From Acidimicrobiales bacterium MED-G01 (GTDB lineage Bacteria; Actinomycetota; Acidimicrobiia; Acidimicrobiales; Poriferisodalaceae), in NCBI GenBank assembly GCA_002457435.1, contig NTLA01000003.1, forward strand, positions 1-64,000: a DNA stretch of 64,000 nucleotides, written 5' to 3'. The notes below the pieces were generated by a model. It saw nothing but the letters and a program-made list of their open reading frames with translations. It was not told where the DNA came from and ran no database searches. This document shows positions 28,216 to 36,559 of this stretch, piece by piece (the stretch's first letter is position 1; every line of letters begins with the position of its first letter). The position numbers and the translations under genes are program-made.

Positions 28216-29132
28216 TGATCGGTCTTTGACTCGGTAATTAATTTGTACATTTCAGGTCGGCGGTATCGGTCAAAATCAAACAGCGTCTCTTTGTAGTGTT
28301 TGCACCAGTCGAGATCGCAGTCAGCGACAATTAACTCGTCACCGGTGGTCTCTGCTTGAGCCACAATTTGACCCGACGGCGCAATGATCATTGATTCAGC
28401 CAAGGAGTCAACTCCCTCTTCGACCCCTCCTTTTGCGACACCGATGACCCACGTTCCGTTTTGGTACGCGCCTGCTTGCATCACTAACTGGTTATGAAAC
28501 GACTGCAGAGGATTTTGTGAAGGGTCCGGGGCGTAGTGCAAGGGGGTGTTATAGCCAATGAGGATCAGCTCCACGCCTTGTAATCCCATCACCCTGTATG
28601 TCTCTGGCCAACGTCGATCGTTGCACAACCCCATTCCGATAACCCCGTTAAAGGCTTCCCACACATCGAAGCCGTCAGGCCCTTCCTTGAAGTATCTACG
28701 CTCCAAATGTTGGAACGGGCGGTCGGGCTCATGCTCTTCGTGTCCCGGCATATGTACCTTGCGATAATGACCCACTATTGACCCGTCAGCCTCAACGAGC
28801 ACCGCACTGTTGTAACGGGTTTTCTCGGGGGTAAGTTCCGCGTACCCAAGATAAAATCCGATACCAAGAGTCTTGGCCTCGTCGAACAAGGGTTGGGTTT
28901 CAGGCCCCGGCATTTCGGTTTCGTAGTATGAATCAAGTTCCTCAGGCACGTCATCTAAATACCAACGTGGGAAAAAGGTCGTCAAAGCCAATTCGGGGAA
29001 GACGACTAATTGGCATCCCTCATCGCTTGCCTGTCGCATCAAAGCCACTAGCCGATTGACAACTTCACTTCTTTCAGCGTCTCTAGATATGGGGCCTAGT
29101 TGTGCTGCCCCAACTCTTATAGACCTCACCAT
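28212..29132 (-). CDS. N-carbamoyl-D-amino-acid hydrolase
   Basis: A 306-residue nitrilase-superfamily amidase that converts N-carbamoyl-D-amino acids to D-amino acid, CO2 and ammonia. The catalytic triad is Glu47 in F-P-E-L-A-L-T-T-F-F, Lys125 in Y-R-K-V-H-M-P-G-H and Cys170 in L-C-N-D-R-R-W-P. F-P-R-W at 54-57, E-T-E-M-P-G-P and R-P-F-Q-H-L-E-R-R-Y are hallmarks I recall from the well-studied Agrobacterium D-carbamoylase, and the length (about 304) agrees. Second gene of the operon 30379 to 24599, overlapping the M20 gene by 7 bp and the dehydrogenase by 4 bp. A hydantoinase to make its substrate would be the dihydropyrimidinase at 48612 or HyuAB at 53098-57004. Confidence 0.92.
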   Translation of the reverse strand: MVRSIRVGAAQLGPISRDAERSEVVNRLVALMRQASDEGCQLVVFPELALTTFFPRWYLDDVPEELDSYYETEMPGPETQPLFDEAKTLGIGFYLGYAELTPEKTRYNSAVLVEADGSIVGHYRKVHMPGHEEHEPDRPFQHLERRYFKEGPDGFDVWEAFNGVIGMGLCNDRRWPETYRVMGLQGVELILIGYNTPLHYAPDPSQNPLQSFHNQLVMQAGAYQNGTWVIGVAKGGVEEGVDSLAESMIIAPSGQIVAQAETTGDELIVADCDLDWCKHYKETLFDFDRYRRPEMYKLITESKTDQ

Positions 29133-30379
29133 GCCACCTCCGTCAAGGCGATCATTGTGTCCGCCAACAATTGAGTTCCTGTAACCAAATCCTGTGGGTC
29201 GGTATGTTCTGAAGGGTTATGACTGACCCCGTCGAGACTGGGAACGAAAATCATGCCTGTCGGGCAGATTCGGGCCATCATCTGGGCATCATGTCCAGCG
29301 CCTGAGGGCATTCGCTTTGTTGATAGTCCCTTCTGTTTCGCTAACTGTTCAATTTGCCCCACAACCCTGCCGTCGAATTCCACAGGTTCAAAGCGAGCGA
29401 GTGACCGACTTTCAACGTTTACATCCTCGTCTTCGGCGATCGCTGCCACGCGGAGTTGGAGCTGCTCTTCGGCAAGCTGAAGCGAAGGCTCATCCATGTT
29501 GCGTAGATCAACGGTCATAGTTGCCTTAGCGGGGATGACATTCACCAGGTTGGGATGCAGCGTTAGAGATCCTACGGTCGCTACTTGACTGCCGCCTATT
29601 TCCGACGCTATGGACCGTGCAGCTACGACAACTTCAGCTGCTACGCGCATGGGGTCTCGGCGAAGCGACATTGGAGTTGTGCCTGCATGGTTTGACTGCC
29701 CGGTCAAAGTCAATTCGCTCCATGAAATACCCTGCACCCCTTCAACAACACCAATCTGGATGTCTTCTTTGTCTAGAACGGGCCCCTGTTCAATATGCAG
29801 CTCTACAAAAGCGTGGGGTGCTGCACCTGGGCATGGAGCTGAACCTCGATAACCGATACGGTCCAACTCTTCTCCAACCACCGTGCCGTCGGGGCCCTCA
29901 ACTTCCAGCACAGCTTCGACGCTCATGCCCCCCACATAGGCGAGGCTGCCCATCATGTCCGGCGGATAGCGGGAGCCTTCTTCATTGGAAAAGAACGCGA
30001 CAGCCAACGGGCGCTTAAGTTCAATACCTGCAGCAAGTGTTGCTTCGATAACTTCTAACCCCGCTAGGACGCCGAGGTTGCCGTCATAACGTCCTCCGGT
30101 TCCTACCGTATCGATATGGGATCCGGCCATAACCGCGCCTGACGCACCATCAGAGTTCGTAGAAGCAACCACGTTGCCCACAGCATCGATCGTTACCGTC
30201 AAACCCAAATCTCGCATCCATGTGACAACCAGATCGCGCCCTTCACAATCCGCGTCGGTGAACGCCAGACGTGAACACCCTTTCGTACCTTCTATTTTTC
30301 CGATCTGGGCAAGCTCGGCTATCCGCTCAAGAAGCCGTTCCCCGTTGATTGACACTGATGGGTCATTTGGCAAAGCCAT
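29126..30379 (-). CDS. M20 amidase: N-carbamoyl-L-amino-acid hydrolase / allantoate amidohydrolase family
   Basis: A 417-residue two-zinc amidohydrolase of the HyuC/AllC/beta-ureidopropionase M20 subgroup. Metal ligands: H88 and D90 in G-S-H-I-D-T-V, bridging D99 in G-R-Y-D-G, and the E133-E134 pair in F-S-N-E-E-G-S-R-Y. A dimerisation lid with N-H-A-G-T-T-P-M lies near 236-243, and a G-A-G-H-D-A-Q segment near 365 supplies the last ligand. It removes a carbamoyl group from an L-ureido acid or cleaves allantoate; sequence alone does not separate these. It is the first gene of the minus-strand operon and is paired with the D-selective carbamoylase. It diverges from the LLM gene at 30445 across 65 bp. 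Confidence 0.9.
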   Translation of the reverse strand: MALPNDPSVSINGERLLERIAELAQIGKIEGTKGCSRLAFTDADCEGRDLVVTWMRDLGLTVTIDAVGNVVASTNSDGASGAVMAGSHIDTVGTGGRYDGNLGVLAGLEVIEATLAAGIELKRPLAVAFFSNEEGSRYPPDMMGSLAYVGGMSVEAVLEVEGPDGTVVGEELDRIGYRGSAPCPGAAPHAFVELHIEQGPVLDKEDIQIGVVEGVQGISWSELTLTGQSNHAGTTPMSLRRDPMRVAAEVVVAARSIASEIGGSQVATVGSLTLHPNLVNVIPAKATMTVDLRNMDEPSLQLAEEQLQLRVAAIAEDEDVNVESRSLARFEPVEFDGRVVGQIEQLAKQKGLSTKRMPSGAGHDAQMMARICPTGMIFVPSLDGVSHNPSEHTDPQDLVTGTQLLADTMIALTEVAW

Positions 30380-30444
30380 ATCTTCATTGAACCCGATTCA
30401 CCCACTAAATAGCTAGTGATTCCCGTCGTCCTCATATTTCGTTA

Positions 30445-31482
30445 GTGTTCACTGACTACTACTTCATCGGAGATCTCGTGACTCGACCGGCTCTGTACCT
30501 CCAAGATGCTCACGCAATTAGTGAGGGAATTGAATTTGCCAGGTACGCCGAGGACAGCGGATTTGATGCAGTTTGGCAGGCAGATTCACGCTTGGTTCGC
30601 GAAGCCTCTGTGCCGATGGCTGCATTTGCAGCGACAACTCAACGAATCAAGATCGGTTCGGGAGTAGTAGATGTATGGACACGCAATCCAGCTCGGCTTG
30701 CTTCAATGTTCGCCACTCTCGATGATCTGGCGCCTGGAAGAATTTTGTGCGGGCTAGGTGCTTGGTGGGATCCCTTAGCGACCAAGGTGGGAGTTTCACG
30801 CGATCGACCTTTGACTGTTATGCGTGAAGTAGTCACCGCGGTCCGTGCTCTTCTGGCAAATGAAACCGTGACTTTTGACGGGAATTTCGTGAAACTCGAC
30901 GGCGTCGAGTTGGACTACGTCTACCAGGATCGTAAACCCAAAGATGTTCCGATATACATCGGAGCCACTGGGATGAAAATGATGGAGTTGACTGGCGAAA
31001 TCGCAGACGGAGTAGTCCTTAACTATCTAGTTTCCCCTGACTACAACGCTCGTGCTATGGACGCCCTAGAGAGAGGCGCGGCGAAGCGCGGGCGAACGAT
31101 CGATGATCTTGATCGTCCCCAACTGGTGGTGTGTTCGGTGCACGAAGACCGTGACACTGCACTAGATATGGCCAGAAATATGGTCGCTCAATATCTCGGC
31201 CAACAACCTCACATAATGGAAGCTTCAGGTGTGCCGAAGTCGTTACTTGAAGCGGTGGGAGAAGTACTCACCTGGCCAGCCACTCATGAACAAGTAGAAG
31301 CTGCGGCAAAGCTGATCCCAGACGAAATTGTGCAAATGCTCACAGCTTCGGGCACGGCAGCAGAAGCACGTGAGGCAGTAGCCGGTTACATGTCAAACGG
31401 CTGCACTTCACCCGTGCTATATCCATTAGGCGATGTTTACGCCACTATCGATGCTTTCGCTGGCTGGGATGGCTCAAATTAG
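30445..31482 (+). CDS. LLM-class (F420- or FMN-dependent) oxidoreductase
   Basis: A 345-residue TIM-barrel flavin/F420 enzyme of the luciferase-like family. Seen: strand-turn segments [16 protein letters not shown] at about 31-46, [10 protein letters not shown] near 68-77, T-R-N-P-A-R-L-A near 80-87, and [11 protein letters not shown] near 95-105, the usual cofactor cleft. The N-P-A-R-L-A and P-G-R motifs suit the F420-dependent branch (compare methylene-tetrahydromethanopterin reductase). GTG start. It stands directly before the BMP importer and is a paralogue of 41656, which stands before the other importer. Probably a monooxygenase or F420H2-linked reductase acting on the imported compound. 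Confidence 0.87.
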   Translation: MFTDYYFIGDLVTRPALYLQDAHAISEGIEFARYAEDSGFDAVWQADSRLVREASVPMAAFAATTQRIKIGSGVVDVWTRNPARLASMFATLDDLAPGRILCGLGAWWDPLATKVGVSRDRPLTVMREVVTAVRALLANETVTFDGNFVKLDGVELDYVYQDRKPKDVPIYIGATGMKMMELTGEIADGVVLNYLVSPDYNARAMDALERGAAKRGRTIDDLDRPQLVVCSVHEDRDTALDMARNMVAQYLGQQPHIMEASGVPKSLLEAVGEVLTWPATHEQVEAAAKLIPDEIVQMLTASGTAAEAREAVAGYMSNGCTSPVLYPLGDVYATIDAFAGWDGSN

Positions 31483-31614
31483 GCCAAACCACGAGGGCGG
31501 CAAAGCCCTGCAACTTCTTCTTTGATCATTCTCTCTAAGGGCTCATCGCACCCTCAGAATGTGACAGAATGCGGAGGTTCGAAGTCGAAAAAACATAGAG
31601 ATAGGGCGGTAGAA

Positions 31615-32694
31615 ATGCGGAGGAAGATTGCAGCACTGCTAGCAGTCTGTATCGGGCTGGGCTTTGTACTCACTAGCTGCGGTTCAGATGATGGTGCCGA
31701 TACAAAGGCGGCGTTCGTATACGTAGGTCCGGTTGGCGATGCCGGTTGGACTTATGCGCATGACGAAGGTCGGCAGTATGCGGAAAGTGAAACTGGGGTT
31801 GAAACGGCTTACGTAGAAGCAGTTCCTGAAGGAACAGCTGATTTCGCTAACTACGTTCGTGATTTCATCGACCAGGGTTACAACGTAATTATTGGTACCT
31901 CGTTTGGGTACATGGACGACATGCTCGCGTTAGCAGATGAATACCCTGACGTCGTTTTTGATCATGTCTCTGGGTACAAGATGAATGACAGCAACTTTGG
32001 TAACACCTTCGGCCGAATGTATGAACCTCGCTATCTTTCCGGAATGGTTGCAGGCTCAGCAACAAGTTCAGGTTTGATTGGCTACGTAGCCGCTTTCCCG
32101 ATTCCCGAAGTCATCAGAGGAATTAATGCGTTCACACTTGGCGTCCAAGCTATAAACCCCAGCGCTCAAGTCGAAGTTATTTGGACGAGCACTTGGTTTG
32201 ATCCAGTTGTCGAAGGTGACTCCGCACAAGCTCTCCTTGACAAAGGTGCCGACGTGATCGCCATGCATCAAGATTCAACAGCAGCGGGTGAAAAAGCTGA
32301 AGCAGCAGGGGCTCGTTGGGTTTCTTACAACTCCGATATGAGTGCCTTCGCTCCAAACGCTTTCTTGACAGCCCCTGTTTGGAATTGGGGACCGCGCTAT
32401 GTCGAAATTATTGAGGACGCTAAGGCAGGCAACTACACGCCTAGTGCCTATTGGGGGTCAATGGCCGACGGAATCGTCGACCTTGCACCAATAGCAAGTG
32501 ACGTCGACCAATCAGTAGTTGATCAGGTGATGGATGCAAAGGCTTCAATCATCGCAGGTGACCTGCATCCGTTTACCGGCCCAATCACAGATCAGGCCGG
32601 TAATGAGGTTCTCGGCGCAGGGGAAGTCATGGATGATGGAGCAATGCTCGGCATGATGTTCTTTGTCGAGGGCGTCATCGGATCCACTGGCTGA
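31615..32694 (+). CDS. BMP-family substrate-binding lipoprotein of an ABC importer
   Basis: A 359-residue exported binding protein of the BMP (Med/PnrA) family that captures nucleosides or related compounds. ATG 31615 gives a signal peptide R-R-K-I-A-A-L-L-A followed by lipobox L-T-S-C with Cys22; the open frame upstream to 31522 is not credible coding sequence. The mature protein starts with a Gly/Ser/Asp linker, then Y-V-G-P-V-G-D-A-G-W-T-Y-A-H near 37-50, the characteristic BMP ligand-binding strand. The ATPase and two permeases follow at 32788-36340. A strong hairpin lies between this gene and the ATPase. BMP proteins of known function bind purine nucleosides; some bind riboflavin or urea-like ligands, so the ligand is open. 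Confidence 0.9.
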   Translation: MRRKIAALLAVCIGLGFVLTSCGSDDGADTKAAFVYVGPVGDAGWTYAHDEGRQYAESETGVETAYVEAVPEGTADFANYVRDFIDQGYNVIIGTSFGYMDDMLALADEYPDVVFDHVSGYKMNDSNFGNTFGRMYEPRYLSGMVAGSATSSGLIGYVAAFPIPEVIRGINAFTLGVQAINPSAQVEVIWTSTWFDPVVEGDSAQALLDKGADVIAMHQDSTAAGEKAEAAGARWVSYNSDMSAFAPNAFLTAPVWNWGPRYVEIIEDAKAGNYTPSAYWGSMADGIVDLAPIASDVDQSVVDQVMDAKASIIAGDLHPFTGPITDQAGNEVLGAGEVMDDGAMLGMMFFVEGVIGSTG

Positions 32695-32718
32695 ATTAGT
32701 TAGCTGGTAACAGCATCC

Positions 32719-32755
32719 AGCGGCGCCGGCGAGGAAAATCCACGTCGGCGCCGCT
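32719..32755 (+). terminator. Intra-operon hairpin, possible attenuator or mRNA-stability element
   Basis: A perfect 10-bp inverted repeat (a-g-c-g-g-c-g-c-c-g at 32719-32728 and its complement at 32746-32755) extends inward by a G-T and two G-C pairs. It lies in the 93-bp gap between the binding-protein and ATPase genes. No T-run follows, so it is not a classical intrinsic terminator. Such stems often stabilise the upstream mRNA so that binding protein is made in excess of ATPase. Confidence 0.5.
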
Positions 32756-32787
32756 AGCGCGTTTGAGTAGAGGAGATTTTCCCCTTA

Positions 32788-34329
32788 ATGACCCAAACCT
32801 CAACCCCCGGAGAAGAAGCTCAACTTTCGGTTGAATTGGCCGGTATTTGGAAAACATTTCCGGGAGTCGTAGCGAACGCCGGAGTTGATCTCGCCGTACG
32901 GCGAGGATCAATTCATGCTCTTCTAGGAGAGAACGGTGCTGGCAAATCAACTCTCATGAACATCCTCGCGGGCGTTTACAGACCCGACAGCGGTGAACTC
33001 AGAATCCAAGGTTTGCAGCACCAATTCCGTAATCCGGCTGATGCATTATCTGCCGGAGTTGGCATGGTCCACCAGGAATTTCGCTTGATTCCGTCTTTTT
33101 CAGTGGCTGAAAACGTTGTTCTGGGTGCAGCTCCGTCTGTAATCAAAACTCGTCAGATCGAACGCGACGTGGCTGCAATATCCCACAAGTTCGGTTTAAA
33201 GGTCGAACCTTCACAACCACTCTGGCAACTGTCTATGGGTGAGCGCCAAAAAGTCGAGATATTAAAGGTTCTGTGGCGTGATGCGCAGGTACTAATCCTC
33301 GACGAACCCACGACGGTGCTGACCCCCAGCGAAGTGGACGAATTGGGTGACATTTTGCGACGGATGGCAAATGATGGGCGTTCAATCGTTTTTATAAGCC
33401 ACAAATTGCATGAAGTCTCAGGTATCTGCGATGAAGCCACGGTTTTAAGGCAAGGGAAAACCGTGGCCGGGTCATTAGATATGGCGACAACTGACAGCGA
33501 CGAGCTCGCGCATCATATGGTCGGAACATCTCCTGCCATCGCTACCCGTCCTGAAGCAGCTACCCCAGGTCGTCCTCTACTGGAACTGAGAAACTTAAGC
33601 GCCGACGGTGATCGCGGTGTCTGCGCATTTTCAGATGTCAACTTCAAAATCAACTCTGGCGAAATAGTCGGTGTTGCCGGGGTTGCCGGTAACGGCCAGC
33701 GCGAACTAGCTGATGTTATTGCTGGGTTGAGGTCCCCGAGCAAGGGCACCTTAATGATGGATGGGACCGATATAACCGCAGCAAGTCCTCGCCGTCGTTT
33801 TCAGTCAGGTCTGGCTTACATTCCAGAGGATCGCCTTGGCGTGGGTTTAGCACCACGACTTTCGATAACAGACAATGCGATACTTCGTGTTTACCGTCAG
33901 CAGCGGCGTGGTCTGTTCATTTTGGCTGAGAAAGCCATGGCCTACTGCTCTGAAATCGTAAGTCGCTTTGGAGTTCGGTCAGGAGATCTCAATGGGCCAA
34001 TCGCTACTCTGTCGGGAGGGAATCTTCAGCGCCTTTTGGTAGGTCGAGAACTAGACGGGGAACCTTCGGTAGTAGTTGCTTCACAACCTACGCGAGGTCT
34101 AGACGTTCAAGGTGTGAAGGCAATCCAAGATCTGTTACTTGATCAGCGGAATAGAGGCGCTGCGGTATTGATGATCTCAGAAGACCTCGATGAACTTCTC
34201 ACTTTAACCGACCGTCTTCTTGTCATGGAAGGGGGGATCATACGCGCTGAGTTTGATCCTGGAACTGCGTCTCGACACGAAGTCGGGATGGCGATGCTCT
34301 CGCACGCACAGGTCACCGCTCAGTCGTGA
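32788..34329 (+). CDS. Double-ATPase subunit of a nucleoside-type ABC importer (NupO-like)
   Basis: A 513-residue ATP-binding protein with two fused nucleotide-binding domains. Domain one has Walker A G-E-N-G-A-G-K-S at 47-54, signature L-S-M-G-E near 148 and Walker B L-I-L-D-E-P near 170. Domain two has the degenerate Walker A G-V-A-G-N-G-Q-R-E near 294 and signature L-S-G-G-N-L-Q-R near 411, as is normal for sugar/nucleoside-type importers. It energises uptake of the ligand bound by the BMP protein. A GAGGAGA-like ribosome site lies about 14 bp upstream. Its last codons overlap the first permease by 4 bp. Confidence 0.92.
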   Translation: MTQTSTPGEEAQLSVELAGIWKTFPGVVANAGVDLAVRRGSIHALLGENGAGKSTLMNILAGVYRPDSGELRIQGLQHQFRNPADALSAGVGMVHQEFRLIPSFSVAENVVLGAAPSVIKTRQIERDVAAISHKFGLKVEPSQPLWQLSMGERQKVEILKVLWRDAQVLILDEPTTVLTPSEVDELGDILRRMANDGRSIVFISHKLHEVSGICDEATVLRQGKTVAGSLDMATTDSDELAHHMVGTSPAIATRPEAATPGRPLLELRNLSADGDRGVCAFSDVNFKINSGEIVGVAGVAGNGQRELADVIAGLRSPSKGTLMMDGTDITAASPRRRFQSGLAYIPEDRLGVGLAPRLSITDNAILRVYRQQRRGLFILAEKAMAYCSEIVSRFGVRSGDLNGPIATLSGGNLQRLLVGRELDGEPSVVVASQPTRGLDVQGVKAIQDLLLDQRNRGAAVLMISEDLDELLTLTDRLLVMEGGIIRAEFDPGTASRHEVGMAMLSHAQVTAQS

Positions 34330-35411
34330 AACGTCCTCGTTTAAACCTTCGGGAACGACCCCTGCCAGGCGGGCAGCCTGTGGCGTTTGGCATAGGTCTG
34401 GCGATCGCATTGTTTCTCGGTACATTGCTTCTTCTGGGTGCCGGGCATGATCCGTTAAGGATCTATTCGAGAATGTTCGAAGCCTCGCTGGGTGATCCTG
34501 ATGCGTGGGCAATCACACTCAACCGTGCTGTCCCTCTTGGGCTTGCTGGGCTAGCGGTAGCTATCGCAGGCTCCATGGGGCTTTGGAATATCGGAGCTGA
34601 AGGCCAAATCATGGCGGGCGCGATCGCGGCAGCCTGGGTGGCCCGAATAGGTGGTGATTGGCCTGGGTTTGCACTCATCACAGCCATGCTTATCGCTGCG
34701 ATAGGTGGAGGTGGCCTCCTGGCGGTCGGGCCTGCCGTTGCTCGAGCCAAACTCGGTGTTAACGAGATCATCACAACTTTAATGCTCAACGAGGTCGCCA
34801 TCAGACTGGTCCAATGGCTTGTCCACGGTCCTTGGAAAGACCCTGACTCATTCAACTTTCCATTAGCTCCTATGTTGCCTGACCAAGCGCGCCTACCAAC
34901 ACTCTTTAGCCGGGCACATTTCGGGTTGCTTATCGCAGCCGCTGTGATCGTTATGGCTTCTGTCGCCGTTCGTTACACCGCGTGGGGATACGAACTAAGA
35001 ATTGCCGGCTCTTCAGGAGCCACGGCTCGCTATAGCGGGATCTCACTACCGAAGAAAGTCTTAACAGTTCTTGTGTTAAGCGGCGCCGTAGCAGGATTGG
35101 CTGGCGGTGTGGAATTAGCTGGTACCGCCGATCGTCTAACCGAAACTATTTCGAATGGGTTCGGCTTCGCTGGCATCATCGTGGCTGCCTTGGCTCTTAT
35201 GCGCCCATCGGGTGTGGCCGCCGTCGCCTTACTTTTTGGCGCAGTCCAGATTGGCGGACAAAGTATCCAAACGCTTGGGGTTTCCTCGTCTGTTTCCACA
35301 ATTCTCCAGGCATTTGTTCTATTTGGAGCAATCGGAGCCGGAGTCTTTAGCCGGTATCGCCTTTCGCTGGATGGTGGATCACATTCAATCCCGGAGAAGG
35401 CTAAATCGTGA
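34326..35411 (+). CDS. ABC importer permease (NupP-like)
   Basis: A 361-residue integral membrane protein with about eight to ten hydrophobic segments from residue 20 on. N-I-G-A-E-G-Q near 88-94 is the characteristic motif of the branched-chain/nucleoside permease family, and N-E-I-I-T-T-L-M-L-N near 144-153 is the coupling-region signature of NupP-type proteins. GTG start overlapping the ATPase stop by 4 bp. It forms a heterodimer with the next gene product. The longer extracytoplasmic loop near 165-190 agrees with NupP rather than NupQ. Confidence 0.9.
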   Translation: MKRPRLNLRERPLPGGQPVAFGIGLAIALFLGTLLLLGAGHDPLRIYSRMFEASLGDPDAWAITLNRAVPLGLAGLAVAIAGSMGLWNIGAEGQIMAGAIAAAWVARIGGDWPGFALITAMLIAAIGGGGLLAVGPAVARAKLGVNEIITTLMLNEVAIRLVQWLVHGPWKDPDSFNFPLAPMLPDQARLPTLFSRAHFGLLIAAAVIVMASVAVRYTAWGYELRIAGSSGATARYSGISLPKKVLTVLVLSGAVAGLAGGVELAGTADRLTETISNGFGFAGIIVAALALMRPSGVAAVALLFGAVQIGGQSIQTLGVSSSVSTILQAFVLFGAIGAGVFSRYRLSLDGGSHSIPEKAKS

Positions 35412-36340
35412 GCGAAGCATCACTGATTGGTCTGCTCTTCGCGACAGTGTCCTTCGGGGCTCTTCTCTACTTGGCAGCGCTAGGGGAACTGATAGCTGAA
35501 AAAGCAGGAATCCTAAACCTAGGTGTTGAGGGCATGATGGCAATCGGAGCCGTCACTGCTTTCATAGCTGGAGTCGAATTCCAAAACCCCTGGGTCGCCC
35601 TGATAATTGCAATGCTCAGCGGCGCTTTGTTGGCATCTGTACACGGTTTCTTCACTGTTGGGCTTGGAGCAGAGCAAGTTGTTTCAGGTTTATCCCTCAC
35701 AATTTTAGGTCTCGGTCTCGCAGCATATTTAGGCAAGGATTACGTCGGGTTGCCTCCTGGTGCCGAATTGGTGCCGGTCGAGTGGGGCGGTTTGTCTAAC
35801 TTGCCGTGGGTCGGGCCAATCTTGTTTAGCCAGGCACCGATCGTTTACTTAGCCCTTCTGTTGGGGATAGCGGCCAGTTTGGTTCTTTCAAGCACCCGTC
35901 TAGGTCTGGCTCTGCGAGCAGCGGGTGAGTCAGCATCGTCTACTGATTCAGCTGGACACTCTGTCTTGGGCCTTCGCCTTTCTGCTGTAGCTGCTGGTGG
36001 CGCACTGGCAGGTGCTTCTGGGGCCTATTTGACTTTGAGCATTACTCCACAATGGGCTGAAGGCGTAACTGCGGGGCGCGGCTGGATCGCAGTAGCCCTA
36101 GTGATCTTTGGGGCTTGGCGACCAGGTCGAGTCGCGTGGGGTGCCTTGCTGTTCGGGGGGACACTGGCACTAAAAACCCGATTACAGACTTTCGGTGTCG
36201 ATTTCTCACCAATAATTCTTTCCATGCTTCCCTATGTCTTGACACTTCTGATTCTTCTAATGATCTCAGTTCGCTCCCGTAAACGCCCTTCTCCTTCTCC
36301 AGCAGCGTTAGGACTGGCTTACCGCCGAGAAGAACGCTGA
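35408..36340 (+). CDS. ABC importer permease (NupQ-like)
   Basis: A 310-residue membrane protein, the second permease of the BMP importer. It has about eight hydrophobic helices, with A-G-I-L-N-L-G-V-E-G-M-M near 32-43, the NupQ-type counterpart of the N-I-G-A-E-G-Q motif, and G-A-E-Q-V-V-S-G-L-S-L near 82-92 as the ATPase-contact region. GTG start with a 4-bp overlap on the first permease. The basic tail S-V-R-S-R-K-R-P marks the cytoplasmic C-terminus. The transporter set ends here and a 215-bp gap follows. Confidence 0.9.
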   Translation: MSEASLIGLLFATVSFGALLYLAALGELIAEKAGILNLGVEGMMAIGAVTAFIAGVEFQNPWVALIIAMLSGALLASVHGFFTVGLGAEQVVSGLSLTILGLGLAAYLGKDYVGLPPGAELVPVEWGGLSNLPWVGPILFSQAPIVYLALLLGIAASLVLSSTRLGLALRAAGESASSTDSAGHSVLGLRLSAVAAGGALAGASGAYLTLSITPQWAEGVTAGRGWIAVALVIFGAWRPGRVAWGALLFGGTLALKTRLQTFGVDFSPIILSMLPYVLTLLILLMISVRSRKRPSPSPAALGLAYRREER

Positions 36341-36514
36341 AACACCCTGCCTACCAACAGCGTTCATCCACACCCCTATTTGTCACATCGGAGTAAAATC
36401 GGTCATCATCATTTCGCTCAGTGTCTTCCCAAAGTTCGTCAAGGGCGGTCTTTAAAGGCAGCGGTTATGCTTCGGTGTCGTTCAGGGGCTCGCATCATCG
36501 GGGAAGAAAAAGCA

Positions 36515-36559
36515 ATGTCGACACACGCGGTTGATGAAATTTCGGCGAGTTCAACATGA
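36515..36559 (+). CDS. Possible 14-codon leader peptide coupled to the dioxygenase gene
   Basis: An ATG preceded by G-G-G-G-A-A-G about ten bases upstream opens a 14-codon frame (M-S-T-H-A-V-D-E-I-S-A-S-S-T) whose TGA overlaps the ATG of the oxygenase gene at 36556 by 4 bp. The main gene has no good ribosome site of its own here, so translational coupling is possible. Very short frames arise by chance, so this is weak. Confidence 0.2.
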   Translation: MSTHAVDEISASST

